From JAWXBK01 sp034439975 (GTDB taxonomy: Bacteria > Pseudomonadota > Alphaproteobacteria > Dongiales > Dongiaceae), in the NCBI GenBank assembly GCA_034439975.1, contig JAWXBK010000108.1, positions 1 through 64,000 on the forward strand: a stretch of DNA of 64,000 nucleotides, read 5' to 3'. Position 1 is the first letter of the stretch; each line of letters opens with the position of its first letter. Shown in pieces: positions 32,921-41,246 of this stretch. The notes below the pieces were generated by a model. The model was not told the origin of the DNA and did no database searches. It saw nothing but the letters and a program-made list of their open reading frames with translations. The position numbers were made by a program, and so were the translations under genes.

Positions 32921-33841
32921 ATGCGCTATACGCTGAAGCAACTCGCCTATTTCGTGGCGACCGCCGAAGCCGGCAGCATCACTGCCGCCGCTCGGGCGCT
33001 GCATATTTCCCAGCCATCGATCTCCGCGGCGATCGCCCAGCTCGAAGCCACGTTCGGGCTTGAGCTGTTCATACGCCACCACGCTCAGGGACTCGGTCTG
33101 ACGCCGACCGGTCAGCGTCTCTTGGCCGAAGCACGCAGCCTGCTCGCTCAGGCACGCGACTTCCACGACGGCGCGATCGAACTCGCCGAAGGGGTCGCCG
33201 GCGAGATCGATGTCGGTTGTTTCATCACCTTCGCTCCGATGGTCATTCCCGGTCTGCTGCGCGCCATGCGACAGGAGCATCCCGAAATCCGCGTGCGCCT
33301 GCACGAGCTGCATATCGAGGGATTGCTCGAAGGACTGCGCGAAGGCCGGTTCGATCTGGCGCTGACCTACGATCTCAATATCGCCGCCGACATGACCTTC
33401 GAACCGCTCGCCGATGTGCAGCTCCATGTCATGCTCGCCGCCGACCATCCTTTCGCAGATCGCAATGCCATCGCGCTGCGCGATCTTATCGACGAGCCAT
33501 TCGTCCTGCTCGCCCTCCCGGGCAGCCGCGACTATTTCCTCTCGCTTTTCTACGGGCTGAGCCTGCAGCCGCAGGTGGCGCATGAAAGCCCGTCGTTCGA
33601 AATGGTGCGCGGCCTCGTGGCCAACGGCTATGGCTATTCGGTCATGCACTCGCGCCCGGTGAACGACATCGCGCTCGACGGCATGCGCCTGGTGTATCGA
33701 CCGGTGGCCGACCCGTTGAGGCCGACCCGGCTCGGGTTGCTGCGGCGGTCGGATCTGCGCGAGCGTCGTATTGCCGGGCTTTTTGCCGCCCTTTGTCGAA
33801 ACTGGTTCGACCCGCGCGCACCGTTCGACGGAGACGTTTAG
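32921..33841 (+). CDS. LysR-family transcriptional regulator
   Basis: The 306-residue protein starts MRYTLKQLAYFVATAEAGSI and has the LysR winged-helix with TAAARALHISQPSISAAIAQ LE as the recognition region (residues about 18-40). The effector domain from about 90 begins GEIDVGCFITFAPMVIPGLL. It is divergently arranged with the amidase gene across 120 bases, the normal LysR/target geometry, so it likely senses the amide or its product. In-frame codons upstream to 32858 lack family similarity. ATG 32921 gives the typical length. Confidence 0.94.
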   Translation: MRYTLKQLAYFVATAEAGSITAAARALHISQPSISAAIAQLEATFGLELFIRHHAQGLGLTPTGQRLLAEARSLLAQARDFHDGAIELAEGVAGEIDVGCFITFAPMVIPGLLRAMRQEHPEIRVRLHELHIEGLLEGLREGRFDLALTYDLNIAADMTFEPLADVQLHVMLAADHPFADRNAIALRDLIDEPFVLLALPGSRDYFLSLFYGLSLQPQVAHESPSFEMVRGLVANGYGYSVMHSRPVNDIALDGMRLVYRPVADPLRPTRLGLLRRSDLRERRIAGLFAALCRNWFDPRAPFDGDV

Positions 33842-34249
33842 GCGACTCGGACGGCCCATAAGCGCCGCCTGCCGGCTATCGGCGATTGTCGCCTTATGCG
33901 GGAACCTCAACGCTGCGCCCGACCCTGTCGTACTGACAGTTGCGCATGAGCATCGGGCGCTACTGCCATTGAGAATAAATGGATATTTTTGCGCGCGAAG
34001 CACGATAGCGCCGAATCGTCGAAATATGGTCGCCGAGTCGCGGAAGATGCTGACCCCGCTCGCTTTACAAAAATTCTGGCGGAGCGGCAGAATGTCGCGG
34101 GCCCAAAGACGGACGCCTTCAATCCGAAGCGGCAACGCGACGAAGAATTGTTGCGCCGGCCATTTGCGATTGCAGAAACGCCGCCCGGGCAAAGGCCGTA
34201 TGACCGGATCGAGCACATCCGGACCGGCCGCTCATCGAAGGGGGATACT
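33842..34249. other. 408-base non-coding stretch before the permease gene
   Basis: No supported gene. Near its left end nested inverted repeats lie at 33857-33862/33893-33898 (CATAAG/CTTATG) and 33881-33885/33889-33893 (GGCGA/TCGCC). They may end the LysR transcript, although no T-run follows. A lower-GC patch (GAGAATAAATGGATATTTTT, 33971-33990) lies about 260 bases before the permease and could hold its promoter or a regulator site. Frames through this DNA have no recognisable protein character. Confidence 0.5.
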
Positions 34250-35776
34250 ATGGCAGAACAGACCGGACCGGGCGGTGTTCGTTATGAAACCGTCGGCGCG
34301 GAGTACTTCGAAAAGCGTGGCCTGAGGCGGTATGCGCGCGTCGGCTCGCTGTGGGCGCTGGGGGTTGGCGCCGTTATTTCGGGACATTTTTCGGGTTGGA
34401 ATTTCGGCATCGGCGTCGGCGGCTGGGGCGGTCTCGCCTTCGCCGGCATCATCATCGGCATCATGTATGTGTGCTTGTGCTTCTGTCTGGCGGAAATGTC
34501 TCCGGCATTGCCGCACACGGGTGCTGCCTATTCGTTCGCACGAAGCGCGATGGGGCCTTGGGGCGGTTACATCACCGGCCTCGCGGAAAACATCGAGTAT
34601 GTCGTGACGCCAGCCGTCATCACCTTCTTCGTCGGTGCCTATCTGGGAGGTATCTTCGAGACCGGACCCGGCTTCATGCCGGTATGGTGGATCCTGGCAT
34701 ACGCCGTGTTCCTGACGCTGAACCTGCTCGGTGTCGAGTTGTCGTTCCGGGTTTCGGTGATCGTTACGGTGCTGGCGTTGCTGGTGCTGGTCGTCTTCTG
34801 GGTCAGCGCCATCCCGCATTTCGACTTCAGCCGCTGGGCCCTCAATATCGGGGTCGATGAAACCGGCGCCATGATCGAACTTCCGGAAGGCGGTGGCCCG
34901 CTCTTGCCACTGGGCTTTGCCGGGGTCCTGGCGGCTTTGCCCTTCGCGGTCTGGCTCTTCCTCGCGATCGAGCAGCTACCGCTCGCCGCCGAAGAATCGC
35001 ACGATCCGAAGAAGGACATGCCGAAAGGTCTGCTGCTTGGCATCGCGACCCTCGTCTTCTCGGCGACGATGATCACGTTCCTCAACCCCGGCATTCCCGT
35101 TTCGAATGCCGACGGGACGGCAACCGGTGCCTTCCACCTAGGTACATCAGCCGAGCCGCTGCTCGATGGCTTCCGGGCCATTTACGGCGGATCGGCGGCG
35201 AAGGTTCTCGCGCTGCTGGCGGTGATCGGTCTGATCGCCAGCCTGCACACGCTGATCTACGCGATGGGTCGCCAAGTCTACTCGCTCTCGCGGGCCGGTT
35301 ACTTCCCGCGGGCGCTGTCGATCACCAGCGGCAAGCACAAGGTGCCGCATGTGGCGCTCATCACCGGCGCGCTCGTCGGGTTTGCCCTGATGATGACCAT
35401 CTACCAGATCCTCGGTGTCGAACAGGGCGCGTTCCATATCGGGGCGACGCTGCTCAACATGGCGGTGTTCGGGGCGGTGATCTCGTACGGGTTCCAGGCG
35501 CTGTCGTTCATCATGCTGCGCAAGAACCTGCCGAACATCCATCGACCGTTCGTCAGCCCGCTCGGTATTCCCGGCGCGGTGGTGACGATCGTGATTGCCG
35601 CGGTCACGCTGGTCATGCAGTTGCGTGACCCGGTTTATCAGAACGGCGTCTACTGTGCCGCCGCCTGGTATGCGGTCGGCATCGTCTACTTCGCTCTGAT
35701 CGGGCGTAATCGGTTGGTACGCTCGCCCGAAGAGGAGTTCGCCGAAACGGAACGGGCGAAGATGCGCGCCCGCTAG
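34250..35776 (+). CDS. Ethanolamine permease (APC superfamily)
   Basis: The 508-residue transporter has about 12 membrane segments. Its N-terminal region matches the ethanolamine permease subgroup of the APC superfamily: LGVGAVISGHFSGWNFGIGV, FCLAEMSPALPHTGAAYSFA and ITGLAENIEYVVTPAVI. The AIEQLPLAAEESHDPKKDMP block is also typical. It would import ethanolamine with a proton. It heads a plus-strand set with a glutamine-synthetase-like ligase, an aldehyde dehydrogenase and an Fe-alcohol dehydrogenase, consistent with ethanolamine breakdown through glutamylated intermediates. GAAGGGGG lies just before ATG 34250. Confidence 0.88.
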   Translation: MAEQTGPGGVRYETVGAEYFEKRGLRRYARVGSLWALGVGAVISGHFSGWNFGIGVGGWGGLAFAGIIIGIMYVCLCFCLAEMSPALPHTGAAYSFARSAMGPWGGYITGLAENIEYVVTPAVITFFVGAYLGGIFETGPGFMPVWWILAYAVFLTLNLLGVELSFRVSVIVTVLALLVLVVFWVSAIPHFDFSRWALNIGVDETGAMIELPEGGGPLLPLGFAGVLAALPFAVWLFLAIEQLPLAAEESHDPKKDMPKGLLLGIATLVFSATMITFLNPGIPVSNADGTATGAFHLGTSAEPLLDGFRAIYGGSAAKVLALLAVIGLIASLHTLIYAMGRQVYSLSRAGYFPRALSITSGKHKVPHVALITGALVGFALMMTIYQILGVEQGAFHIGATLLNMAVFGAVISYGFQALSFIMLRKNLPNIHRPFVSPLGIPGAVVTIVIAAVTLVMQLRDPVYQNGVYCAAAWYAVGIVYFALIGRNRLVRSPEEEFAETERAKMRAR

Positions 35777-35803
35777 CGACGCTTCCGGCCGGATCGGTCG
35801 GCG

Positions 35804-35835
35804 GGAGGGGACGGGCAACCGTCCCCTCCTTGCGT
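35804..35835 (+). terminator. Strong hairpin terminator after the permease gene
   Basis: GGAGGGGACGG (35804-35814) pairs perfectly with CCGTCCCCTCC (35819-35829) around GCAA, followed by TTGCGTTT. The T-run is weak, so it may be partial. A second small stem, CCCTG/CAGGG, lies at 35872-35886. Confidence 0.7.
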
Positions 35836-35950
35836 TTCCAGGCTCAGCCAGCGTTCCCGACGCCCCGAAAACCCTGTCCGTCAGGGCTTTGACACCATCC
35901 CGGAACCGGCGCAAATTCCCGCCGCCCGGGGGAACCAAGGACAACCGAAC

Positions 35951-37327
35951 ATGCTCAACGCCGCATCGGTCCGCACGCCGGCCCAAGCGAAAAAGATCGT
36001 CGAAGAACGCAAGCTCACGCACGTCAAGGTCGGCATCATCGACATCGACGGTGTGTTGCGCAGCAAGTACATGGCGAAGGCGAAATTCATCTCGGCCCTC
36101 GAGAAGGGCTTTGGATTCTGCGACGTGGTTTTCGGCTGGGATTCGAACGACCAGCTCTACGAGAACGTGAATACGACGTTCACCGGCTGGCATACCGCGT
36201 TCCCCGATGCGACCGCCTACATCGTGCCGGAAACCTGCCGCGACATTCCCTTCGAAGACAATATGCTCTTCTTTCTCGCGGAGTTTCACGGCCGCGCCGA
36301 ACCGGTCTGCCCGCGCAGCACGCTCAAACGCATCGTCGCACGCGCGAAGAAGATGGGGTTCTCGGTCGAAGCCGCCTTCGAGTATGAGTTCTTCATGTTC
36401 GACGAGACGCCCGAGAGCGTCCGCGAAAAGGGCTTCCGCAACCTGCAGAACATGACGCCCGGCTTTTACGGTTACTCGGGCATTCGTAATTCGGTCTGGT
36501 CGGAGCTTTATCACGAGATCCTCAACAGCTTCGAGGCGATGCGCATCCCGATCGAAGGTCTGCATACCGAGACCGGCCCGGGCGTGCTTGAGGCGGCGAT
36601 CGTCCACGATGAAGTTGTCGAATCCGCCGATCGCGCCGCGCTCTTCAAGACGTTCATGAAAGTGCTCGCCCAGCGGCGCGGGCTGATGGCGACCTTCATG
36701 GCGAAATGGTCGAACGACTGGCCGGGCCAGAGCGGTCATTTGCACATGTCGATGACCGACAAGGCGGGTAAGCCGGTCTTTCACGACGCGAAAGACAAGC
36801 ATGGCATGAGCAAGACCATGCGGCATTTCCTCGCCGGCCAACAGGCTCTGATGCCGGAGCTTCTGGTCATGACCGCATCCACGGTTAACTCCTTCTCGCG
36901 CATGGTGCCGGGCTTCTGGGCGCCGACCCATGCGACCTGGGGCGTCGAGAACCGCACCTGCGCGCTCCGCGTTATCGGCGGCTCGCCCTACGCGCAGCGT
37001 ATCGAGTATCGGATCGCGGCCGCGGATGCGAACCCGTATCTGGCGGCTGCCGCGGCGCTCGGCTCCGGGCTGATCGGGATCGAGCAGAAGATGGAACCCT
37101 CCGACCCGATCGTCGGCAATTCCTATGCCATGAAGCATCCCGCCAAATACTCTCTGCCCACCACCCTGATGGAAGCAGCGGATCGGCTGCGCAAATCGAA
37201 AATCGCGCGCGATCTGTTCGGCGACGTGTTCGTCGACCATTTCGCATCCAGCCGAGAATGGGAGGAACGCGAGTTCCGCAAGCATGTGACCGATTGGGAA
37301 ATGGCCCGTTACTTCGAGATCATCTGA
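35951..37327 (+). CDS. Glutamine synthetase family gamma-glutamyl ligase (probable gamma-glutamylethanolamide synthetase)
   Basis: The 458-residue protein is glutamine-synthetase-like with the metal and substrate motifs FEYEFFMFDE, GHLHMSMTD and ENRTCALRVIGG, then RIEYRIAAADANPYLAAAAA. The N-terminal beta-grasp is short (IDIDGVLRSKYMAKAKF). The adenylylation loop of true GlnA is absent. It belongs with PuuA/GlnA3/GlnA4-type ligases that join glutamate to amines. Next to an ethanolamine-type permease, with alcohol and aldehyde dehydrogenases downstream, ethanolamine is the most likely acceptor; this rests on context. AAGGA precedes ATG 35951. Confidence 0.85.
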   Translation: MLNAASVRTPAQAKKIVEERKLTHVKVGIIDIDGVLRSKYMAKAKFISALEKGFGFCDVVFGWDSNDQLYENVNTTFTGWHTAFPDATAYIVPETCRDIPFEDNMLFFLAEFHGRAEPVCPRSTLKRIVARAKKMGFSVEAAFEYEFFMFDETPESVREKGFRNLQNMTPGFYGYSGIRNSVWSELYHEILNSFEAMRIPIEGLHTETGPGVLEAAIVHDEVVESADRAALFKTFMKVLAQRRGLMATFMAKWSNDWPGQSGHLHMSMTDKAGKPVFHDAKDKHGMSKTMRHFLAGQQALMPELLVMTASTVNSFSRMVPGFWAPTHATWGVENRTCALRVIGGSPYAQRIEYRIAAADANPYLAAAAALGSGLIGIEQKMEPSDPIVGNSYAMKHPAKYSLPTTLMEAADRLRKSKIARDLFGDVFVDHFASSREWEEREFRKHVTDWEMARYFEII

Positions 37328-37343
37328 GGAGCTTCGTTCGATC

Positions 37344-38735
37344 ATGACAGCGATGCAGCGGACCATTACGCCGATCGACGGCAGCGTTCTCGTCGAGCGT
37401 CCGTACGCCACGGGATCGGATATCGCGGGTGCCATCGAGGCGGCCGGCCGGGCACAGAAGGCCTGGAAGCATGTCTCGATGACCGACCGGCAAAATTTGC
37501 TGTCGCGGGCGACCGATGCGTTCGTTTCGAAGAAGGATGCGATTGCCGAGGAGATCACCCGGCAAATGGGCCGCCCGCTCGGCCAGTCGCCCGGCGAAAT
37601 TCGCGGCGTCGAGGAGCGCGCGCGATACATGATCGAGATCGCGCCGAAGGCTTTAGCCGACATCGATCCCGGCAAAAAGGATGGATTCAACCGCTTCATC
37701 CGTCGCGAACCGCTCGGCACCGTGTTTGTCGTGGCGCCGTGGAACTACCCCTATCTGACTTCGGTCAATGCGATCGTTCCGGCGCTGATGGCGGGGAATG
37801 CCGTTATCCTGAAGCATTCCGCGCAGACGCCACTTTGCGCCGACCGCTATGCGGAAGCCTTCGAAGCGGCCGGATTGCCGGACGGCCTGTTCCAGACGGT
37901 CGTGCTGACGCATGACGACACGGCGCGCATGATCGGATCGACGGGCATCGACTATGTCGCGTTCACCGGTTCGGTATCCGGCGGCCATGCGGTGATGCGC
38001 GCGGCCGCCGACCGCTTCATCGGTGCCGGGCTCGAATTGGGCGGCAACGATCCGGCCTATGTGCGCGCCGATGCCAACCTCGCCCATGCGGTCGAGAATC
38101 TGGTCGACGGCGCGTTCTTCAATTCCGGCCAGTCCTGTTGCGGCATCCAGCGCATCTTCGTCGACGCCAAACTCTATGACGGGTTCCTCGAGGGTTTCGT
38201 CGACCTCACCAAAAAGTACCAGCTCGGCAATCCACTCGAGTGCGGGACCAATCTGGGCCCGGTCGTGCGCAGCAAGGCGGCCGACGAGATCCGCAAGCAG
38301 ATCGACGCTTCGGTTCATGCCGGCGCGAAGACCGCCATCGATCCGAAAATTTTTGCCGCCGACAAACCGGGCACCGCTTATCTGGCGCCGCAGGTTCTGG
38401 TCGGCGCCAGCCGCGACAATCCAATCATGCATGACGAATGTTTCGGGCCGGTAGTCGCCATCGCCAGGGTTGACTCCGACGAGGAAGCGATCGAGCGGAT
38501 GAACGACAATCCGTTCGGTCTCACGGCCGCGATCTGGACCGGCGACGAAGAAGCCGCGATCCGCATCGGCGACCGGGTCGATACCGGCACCTGGTTCATG
38601 AACCGCTGCGACTATCTCGATCCGGCCCTGGCCTGGGTCGGCGTCAAGGATTCCGGCCGCGGCTGCACCTTGAGCCGTGTCGGCTATGAATATTTGACGC
38701 GCCCGAAATCGTTCCATCTGCGCACCCGCATCTGA
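37344..38735 (+). CDS. Aldehyde dehydrogenase family protein
   Basis: The 463-residue NAD(P)-dependent enzyme has the catalytic Cys about 265 in FFNSGQSCCGIQRIF, the general base Glu in GAGLELGGNDPAYVRAD, and the Rossmann motif VAFTGSVSGGHAVM. The N-terminal part (GTVFVVAPWNYPYLTSVNAI) is standard. It follows the ligase gene by 16 bases and precedes the Fe-alcohol dehydrogenase by 50, so one operon is likely. In a glutamylated-ethanolamine route it would oxidise gamma-glutamyl-aminoacetaldehyde to gamma-glutamylglycine; this step is inferred. Confidence 0.92.
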   Translation: MTAMQRTITPIDGSVLVERPYATGSDIAGAIEAAGRAQKAWKHVSMTDRQNLLSRATDAFVSKKDAIAEEITRQMGRPLGQSPGEIRGVEERARYMIEIAPKALADIDPGKKDGFNRFIRREPLGTVFVVAPWNYPYLTSVNAIVPALMAGNAVILKHSAQTPLCADRYAEAFEAAGLPDGLFQTVVLTHDDTARMIGSTGIDYVAFTGSVSGGHAVMRAAADRFIGAGLELGGNDPAYVRADANLAHAVENLVDGAFFNSGQSCCGIQRIFVDAKLYDGFLEGFVDLTKKYQLGNPLECGTNLGPVVRSKAADEIRKQIDASVHAGAKTAIDPKIFAADKPGTAYLAPQVLVGASRDNPIMHDECFGPVVAIARVDSDEEAIERMNDNPFGLTAAIWTGDEEAAIRIGDRVDTGTWFMNRCDYLDPALAWVGVKDSGRGCTLSRVGYEYLTRPKSFHLRTRI

Positions 38736-38785
38736 TCCGGCAGGCACGCCGCGTTCAGTATCCGTTTCGTTTGGGAGAAAAGACC

Positions 38786-39967
38786 ATGAGCAATGACGCT
38801 GCCGCGCTGCGCGGCAACTGGGGTTATCCGACCAAGATGCGCTTCGGCGTGGGCCGCATTTCCGAGCTGGTCGATGCCTGCAAGGAACTCGGTTTCAAGC
38901 ACCCGCTGCTGGCGACCGACCCGGGTCTCGCCAAACTGCCGATGGTGCAGGATGCGATCGCGCGCAACGAAGCCGCGGGCCTTCCGACGGGCCTCTTCTT
39001 CGACATCAAGAGCAATCCGGTTTCGAAGAACGTCGCCGACGGGCTGAAAGTGTTTCGCGACGGCAAGCATGACGGCATCATCGCCTTCGGCGGCGGCAGT
39101 GCGCTCGACGCGGCGAAGACCATCGCGCTGATGGCCGGGCAGACGCGCCCGATGTGGGATTTCGAGGATATCGGCGACAACTGGACCCGCGCCGATCCGG
39201 CCGGGATCGTACCCTCCATCGCCATTCCGACGACATCGGGCACGGGTTCCGAAGTCGGCCGTGCCTCGGTCATCACCAACGAGGAAACGCATACCAAGAA
39301 GATCATCTTCCATCCGAAGATGCTGCCCTCGATCGTGATCTCCGACCCGGCCCTGACGGCGGGCTTGCCGCCGCACATCACGGCCGCGACCGGCATGGAT
39401 GCGCTCGCGCACTGCATCGAGGCATTCTGCGTGCCGAGCTATCACCCGATGGCGGACGGCATCGCCGTCGAAGGCGCGCGGCTGGTGAAGGAATGGTTAC
39501 CGACGGCCGTGAAGGACGGGAAAAATCTCGTCGCGCGCGCGCATATGATGGCCGCGGCGACGATGGGTGCAACGGCATTCCAGAAGGGTCTCGGCGCGAT
39601 CCATGCCCTCTCCCACCCGATCGGCGCGGTTTACGACACGCATCACGGTCTCACCAATGCGGTCGTGATGCCCTATGTTCTGGCATTCAATCGCAAGATG
39701 ATCGACGAAAAGATGACCCGGCTCGCCGCCTATATCGGTCTGCCGAAACCTTCGTTCCAGTCGGTGATGGATTGGGTGCTCGCGCTGCGCAAGGAGATCG
39801 GCATTCCGAATACACTGGCCGATCTCGGCGTCGGCACTGACCGCCTCGACATGCTGTCCGAAATGGCAGCGGTCGATCCAACGGCGGGCGGCAATCCGGT
39901 TCCGGTCGGCGTGCCCGAACTCAAGCAGCTCTTCATCGTCTCGATCGAAGGCCGCCTCGCCGCCTGA
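38786..39967 (+). CDS. Iron-containing (type III) alcohol dehydrogenase
   Basis: The 393-residue enzyme has the Fe-ADH family signatures: the NAD-binding GIIAFGGGSALDAAKTIAL and the metal-binding ATGMDALAHCIEAFCVPSYH with further His in GLGAIHALSHPIGAVYDTHH. ATG 38786 follows GGGAGA. It would convert an alcohol to an aldehyde; in this operon the hydroxyl end of gamma-glutamylethanolamide is the expected substrate. It is the last plus-strand gene of the set and converges on two DUF1989 genes. Confidence 0.94.
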   Translation: MSNDAAALRGNWGYPTKMRFGVGRISELVDACKELGFKHPLLATDPGLAKLPMVQDAIARNEAAGLPTGLFFDIKSNPVSKNVADGLKVFRDGKHDGIIAFGGGSALDAAKTIALMAGQTRPMWDFEDIGDNWTRADPAGIVPSIAIPTTSGTGSEVGRASVITNEETHTKKIIFHPKMLPSIVISDPALTAGLPPHITAATGMDALAHCIEAFCVPSYHPMADGIAVEGARLVKEWLPTAVKDGKNLVARAHMMAAATMGATAFQKGLGAIHALSHPIGAVYDTHHGLTNAVVMPYVLAFNRKMIDEKMTRLAAYIGLPKPSFQSVMDWVLALRKEIGIPNTLADLGVGTDRLDMLSEMAAVDPTAGGNPVPVGVPELKQLFIVSIEGRLAA

Positions 39968-39990
39968 CGGTTCGCGAGTACTGGATGCGA

Positions 39991-40596
39991 TCAGCCGACC
40001 GCGACGATCAGTTCGCTCGGTCCGCGGTCGGCGTTGATCGTCCAGCCCGGCACCTTGAGGTCGAACGGACAGGACGAGACGATGCAGATCAGATCGGCCT
40101 TCGCCTCCAGCACCACGTAGGAACCGGGCGCCACAGGATTGGGCGGCGATACCAGCTTGTGATTCTCTTCGACGCGCGTGTTCGTGAAGAAATTGACCGG
40201 CTGCGGGATGACCGCAATCTCATGACCGCGTGCGCGCATCGCGATCTGCAGGTTCTCCGAGCAGCTCCGGTGATGCCCTTTATGACCGAATTGCTCGTAG
40301 CGCGCCTGATCGCAGGCAGCGATCATCATGTCGTGGATGCCGCCCGCACCGTCCTCGACGAAATCGAGCAGCGGCCGCCGCATGCAAGAGAGGAATGTGT
40401 CGCCGGCGCGCGGTCGCACCGATCGGCTGGCGACCCAGGTGTGCATCGGCGACAGCCACTCATTGAGATTGTCGGCGCGATAGGCGAAGAAGTCGGCGGC
40501 CTGGCTGCCGGCCGGGCTGGTGATGCGAATGCGATGGCCCTTGGGTACATCGACGGCATGGCCAGTCGCGGCAGCGATGGTTACAGTTTGCGGCAT
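39991..40596 (-). CDS. DUF1989 (urea-carboxylase-associated) family protein, copy 1
   Basis: The 201-residue protein is a DUF1989 member, with GSQAADFFAYRADNLNEWLS, the RSVRPRAGDTFLSCMRRPLL block, NFFTNTRVEENHKL, and the conserved Cys motif VLEAKADLICIVSSCPFDL. The family often accompanies urea carboxylase and amine catabolism, but its reaction is unsettled. Its neighbour upstream on the same strand is a close paralogue, separated by only 13 bases, so the two probably form a heteromer or act in sequence. It converges on the Fe-alcohol dehydrogenase gene. Confidence 0.92.
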   Translation of the reverse strand: MPQTVTIAAATGHAVDVPKGHRIRITSPAGSQAADFFAYRADNLNEWLSPMHTWVASRSVRPRAGDTFLSCMRRPLLDFVEDGAGGIHDMMIAACDQARYEQFGHKGHHRSCSENLQIAMRARGHEIAVIPQPVNFFTNTRVEENHKLVSPPNPVAPGSYVVLEAKADLICIVSSCPFDLKVPGWTINADRGPSELIVAVG

Positions 40597-40609
40597 GGCG
40601 ATGTTTCCC

Positions 40610-41209
40610 CTAACGCACTTCGACGACGAGCTCGGTCGGACCGACATCGCCGTTGATCGCCCATCCAGGGCTGTTCAAGTCGAACGGACAGGATGAGACG
40701 ACGCAGATCAGATCGGCCTTGGCCTCGAGTTCGACATAAGCGCCGGGTTTCACCGGGTTCGCGAAGGCTCGCAGCGCACCGTCTTCGTGAATTTTTGTGT
40801 TGGTGAAAAAGTTCACCGGTTGCGGCGTTACCGGCAATTTGTGACCGCGCGCGTGCATCACCTCGCCCAGATTCTCGGCGCAACTCCGATGGCCCTTTAC
40901 GCCGAGCAGCTCGTAGCGCATCGCATCGCAGGCGGCGAGGAACATGTCGTGAATGCCGTCGGCCTTATCGACGGTGAACTCGAGCATCGGCCGGCGATAG
41001 CGCGAAAGAAAAACGTCACCCTTGCGAGGCCGGATCGATCGCGTCGTTACCCAGGTATGCATCGGCGACAACCATTCGCCCGGATCGTCGGCCCTGAAGG
41101 CGAAAAAGTCCGCCGCCTGGTGACCCTGCGGCGTGACGATGCGGATGTACCGACCGGCCGGCACTTCGACGGCACGCCCGTGCGAAGCGGGAACGACGAC
41201 CTCTGTCAT
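40610..41209 (-). CDS. DUF1989 (urea-carboxylase-associated) family protein, copy 2
   Basis: This 199-residue paralogue of copy 1 has GHQAADFFAFRADDPGEWLS, RSIRPRKGDVFLSRYRRPML, NFFTNTKIHEDGALRAF and VELEAKADLICVVSSCPFDL. The motifs align with copy 1 at almost every block, indicating an old tandem duplication. Both keep the SSCPFDL cysteine. They are placed tail to tail with the putative ethanolamine operon, suggesting a nitrogen-compound role. Function unknown. ATG 41209 is preceded on the minus strand by GAGGAGAC. Confidence 0.92.
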   Translation of the reverse strand: MTEVVVPASHGRAVEVPAGRYIRIVTPQGHQAADFFAFRADDPGEWLSPMHTWVTTRSIRPRKGDVFLSRYRRPMLEFTVDKADGIHDMFLAACDAMRYELLGVKGHRSCAENLGEVMHARGHKLPVTPQPVNFFTNTKIHEDGALRAFANPVKPGAYVELEAKADLICVVSSCPFDLNSPGWAINGDVGPTELVVEVR

Positions 41210-41246
41210 GAATGTCTCCTCGAAAGCAGTAAACCCGGAGCGAGAA

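Noticed and set aside
31361..34216. A 951-codon version of the amidase
   Set aside because: The part beyond 32800 is antisense to the LysR gene and lacks amidase similarity; ATG 32800 gives the family start.
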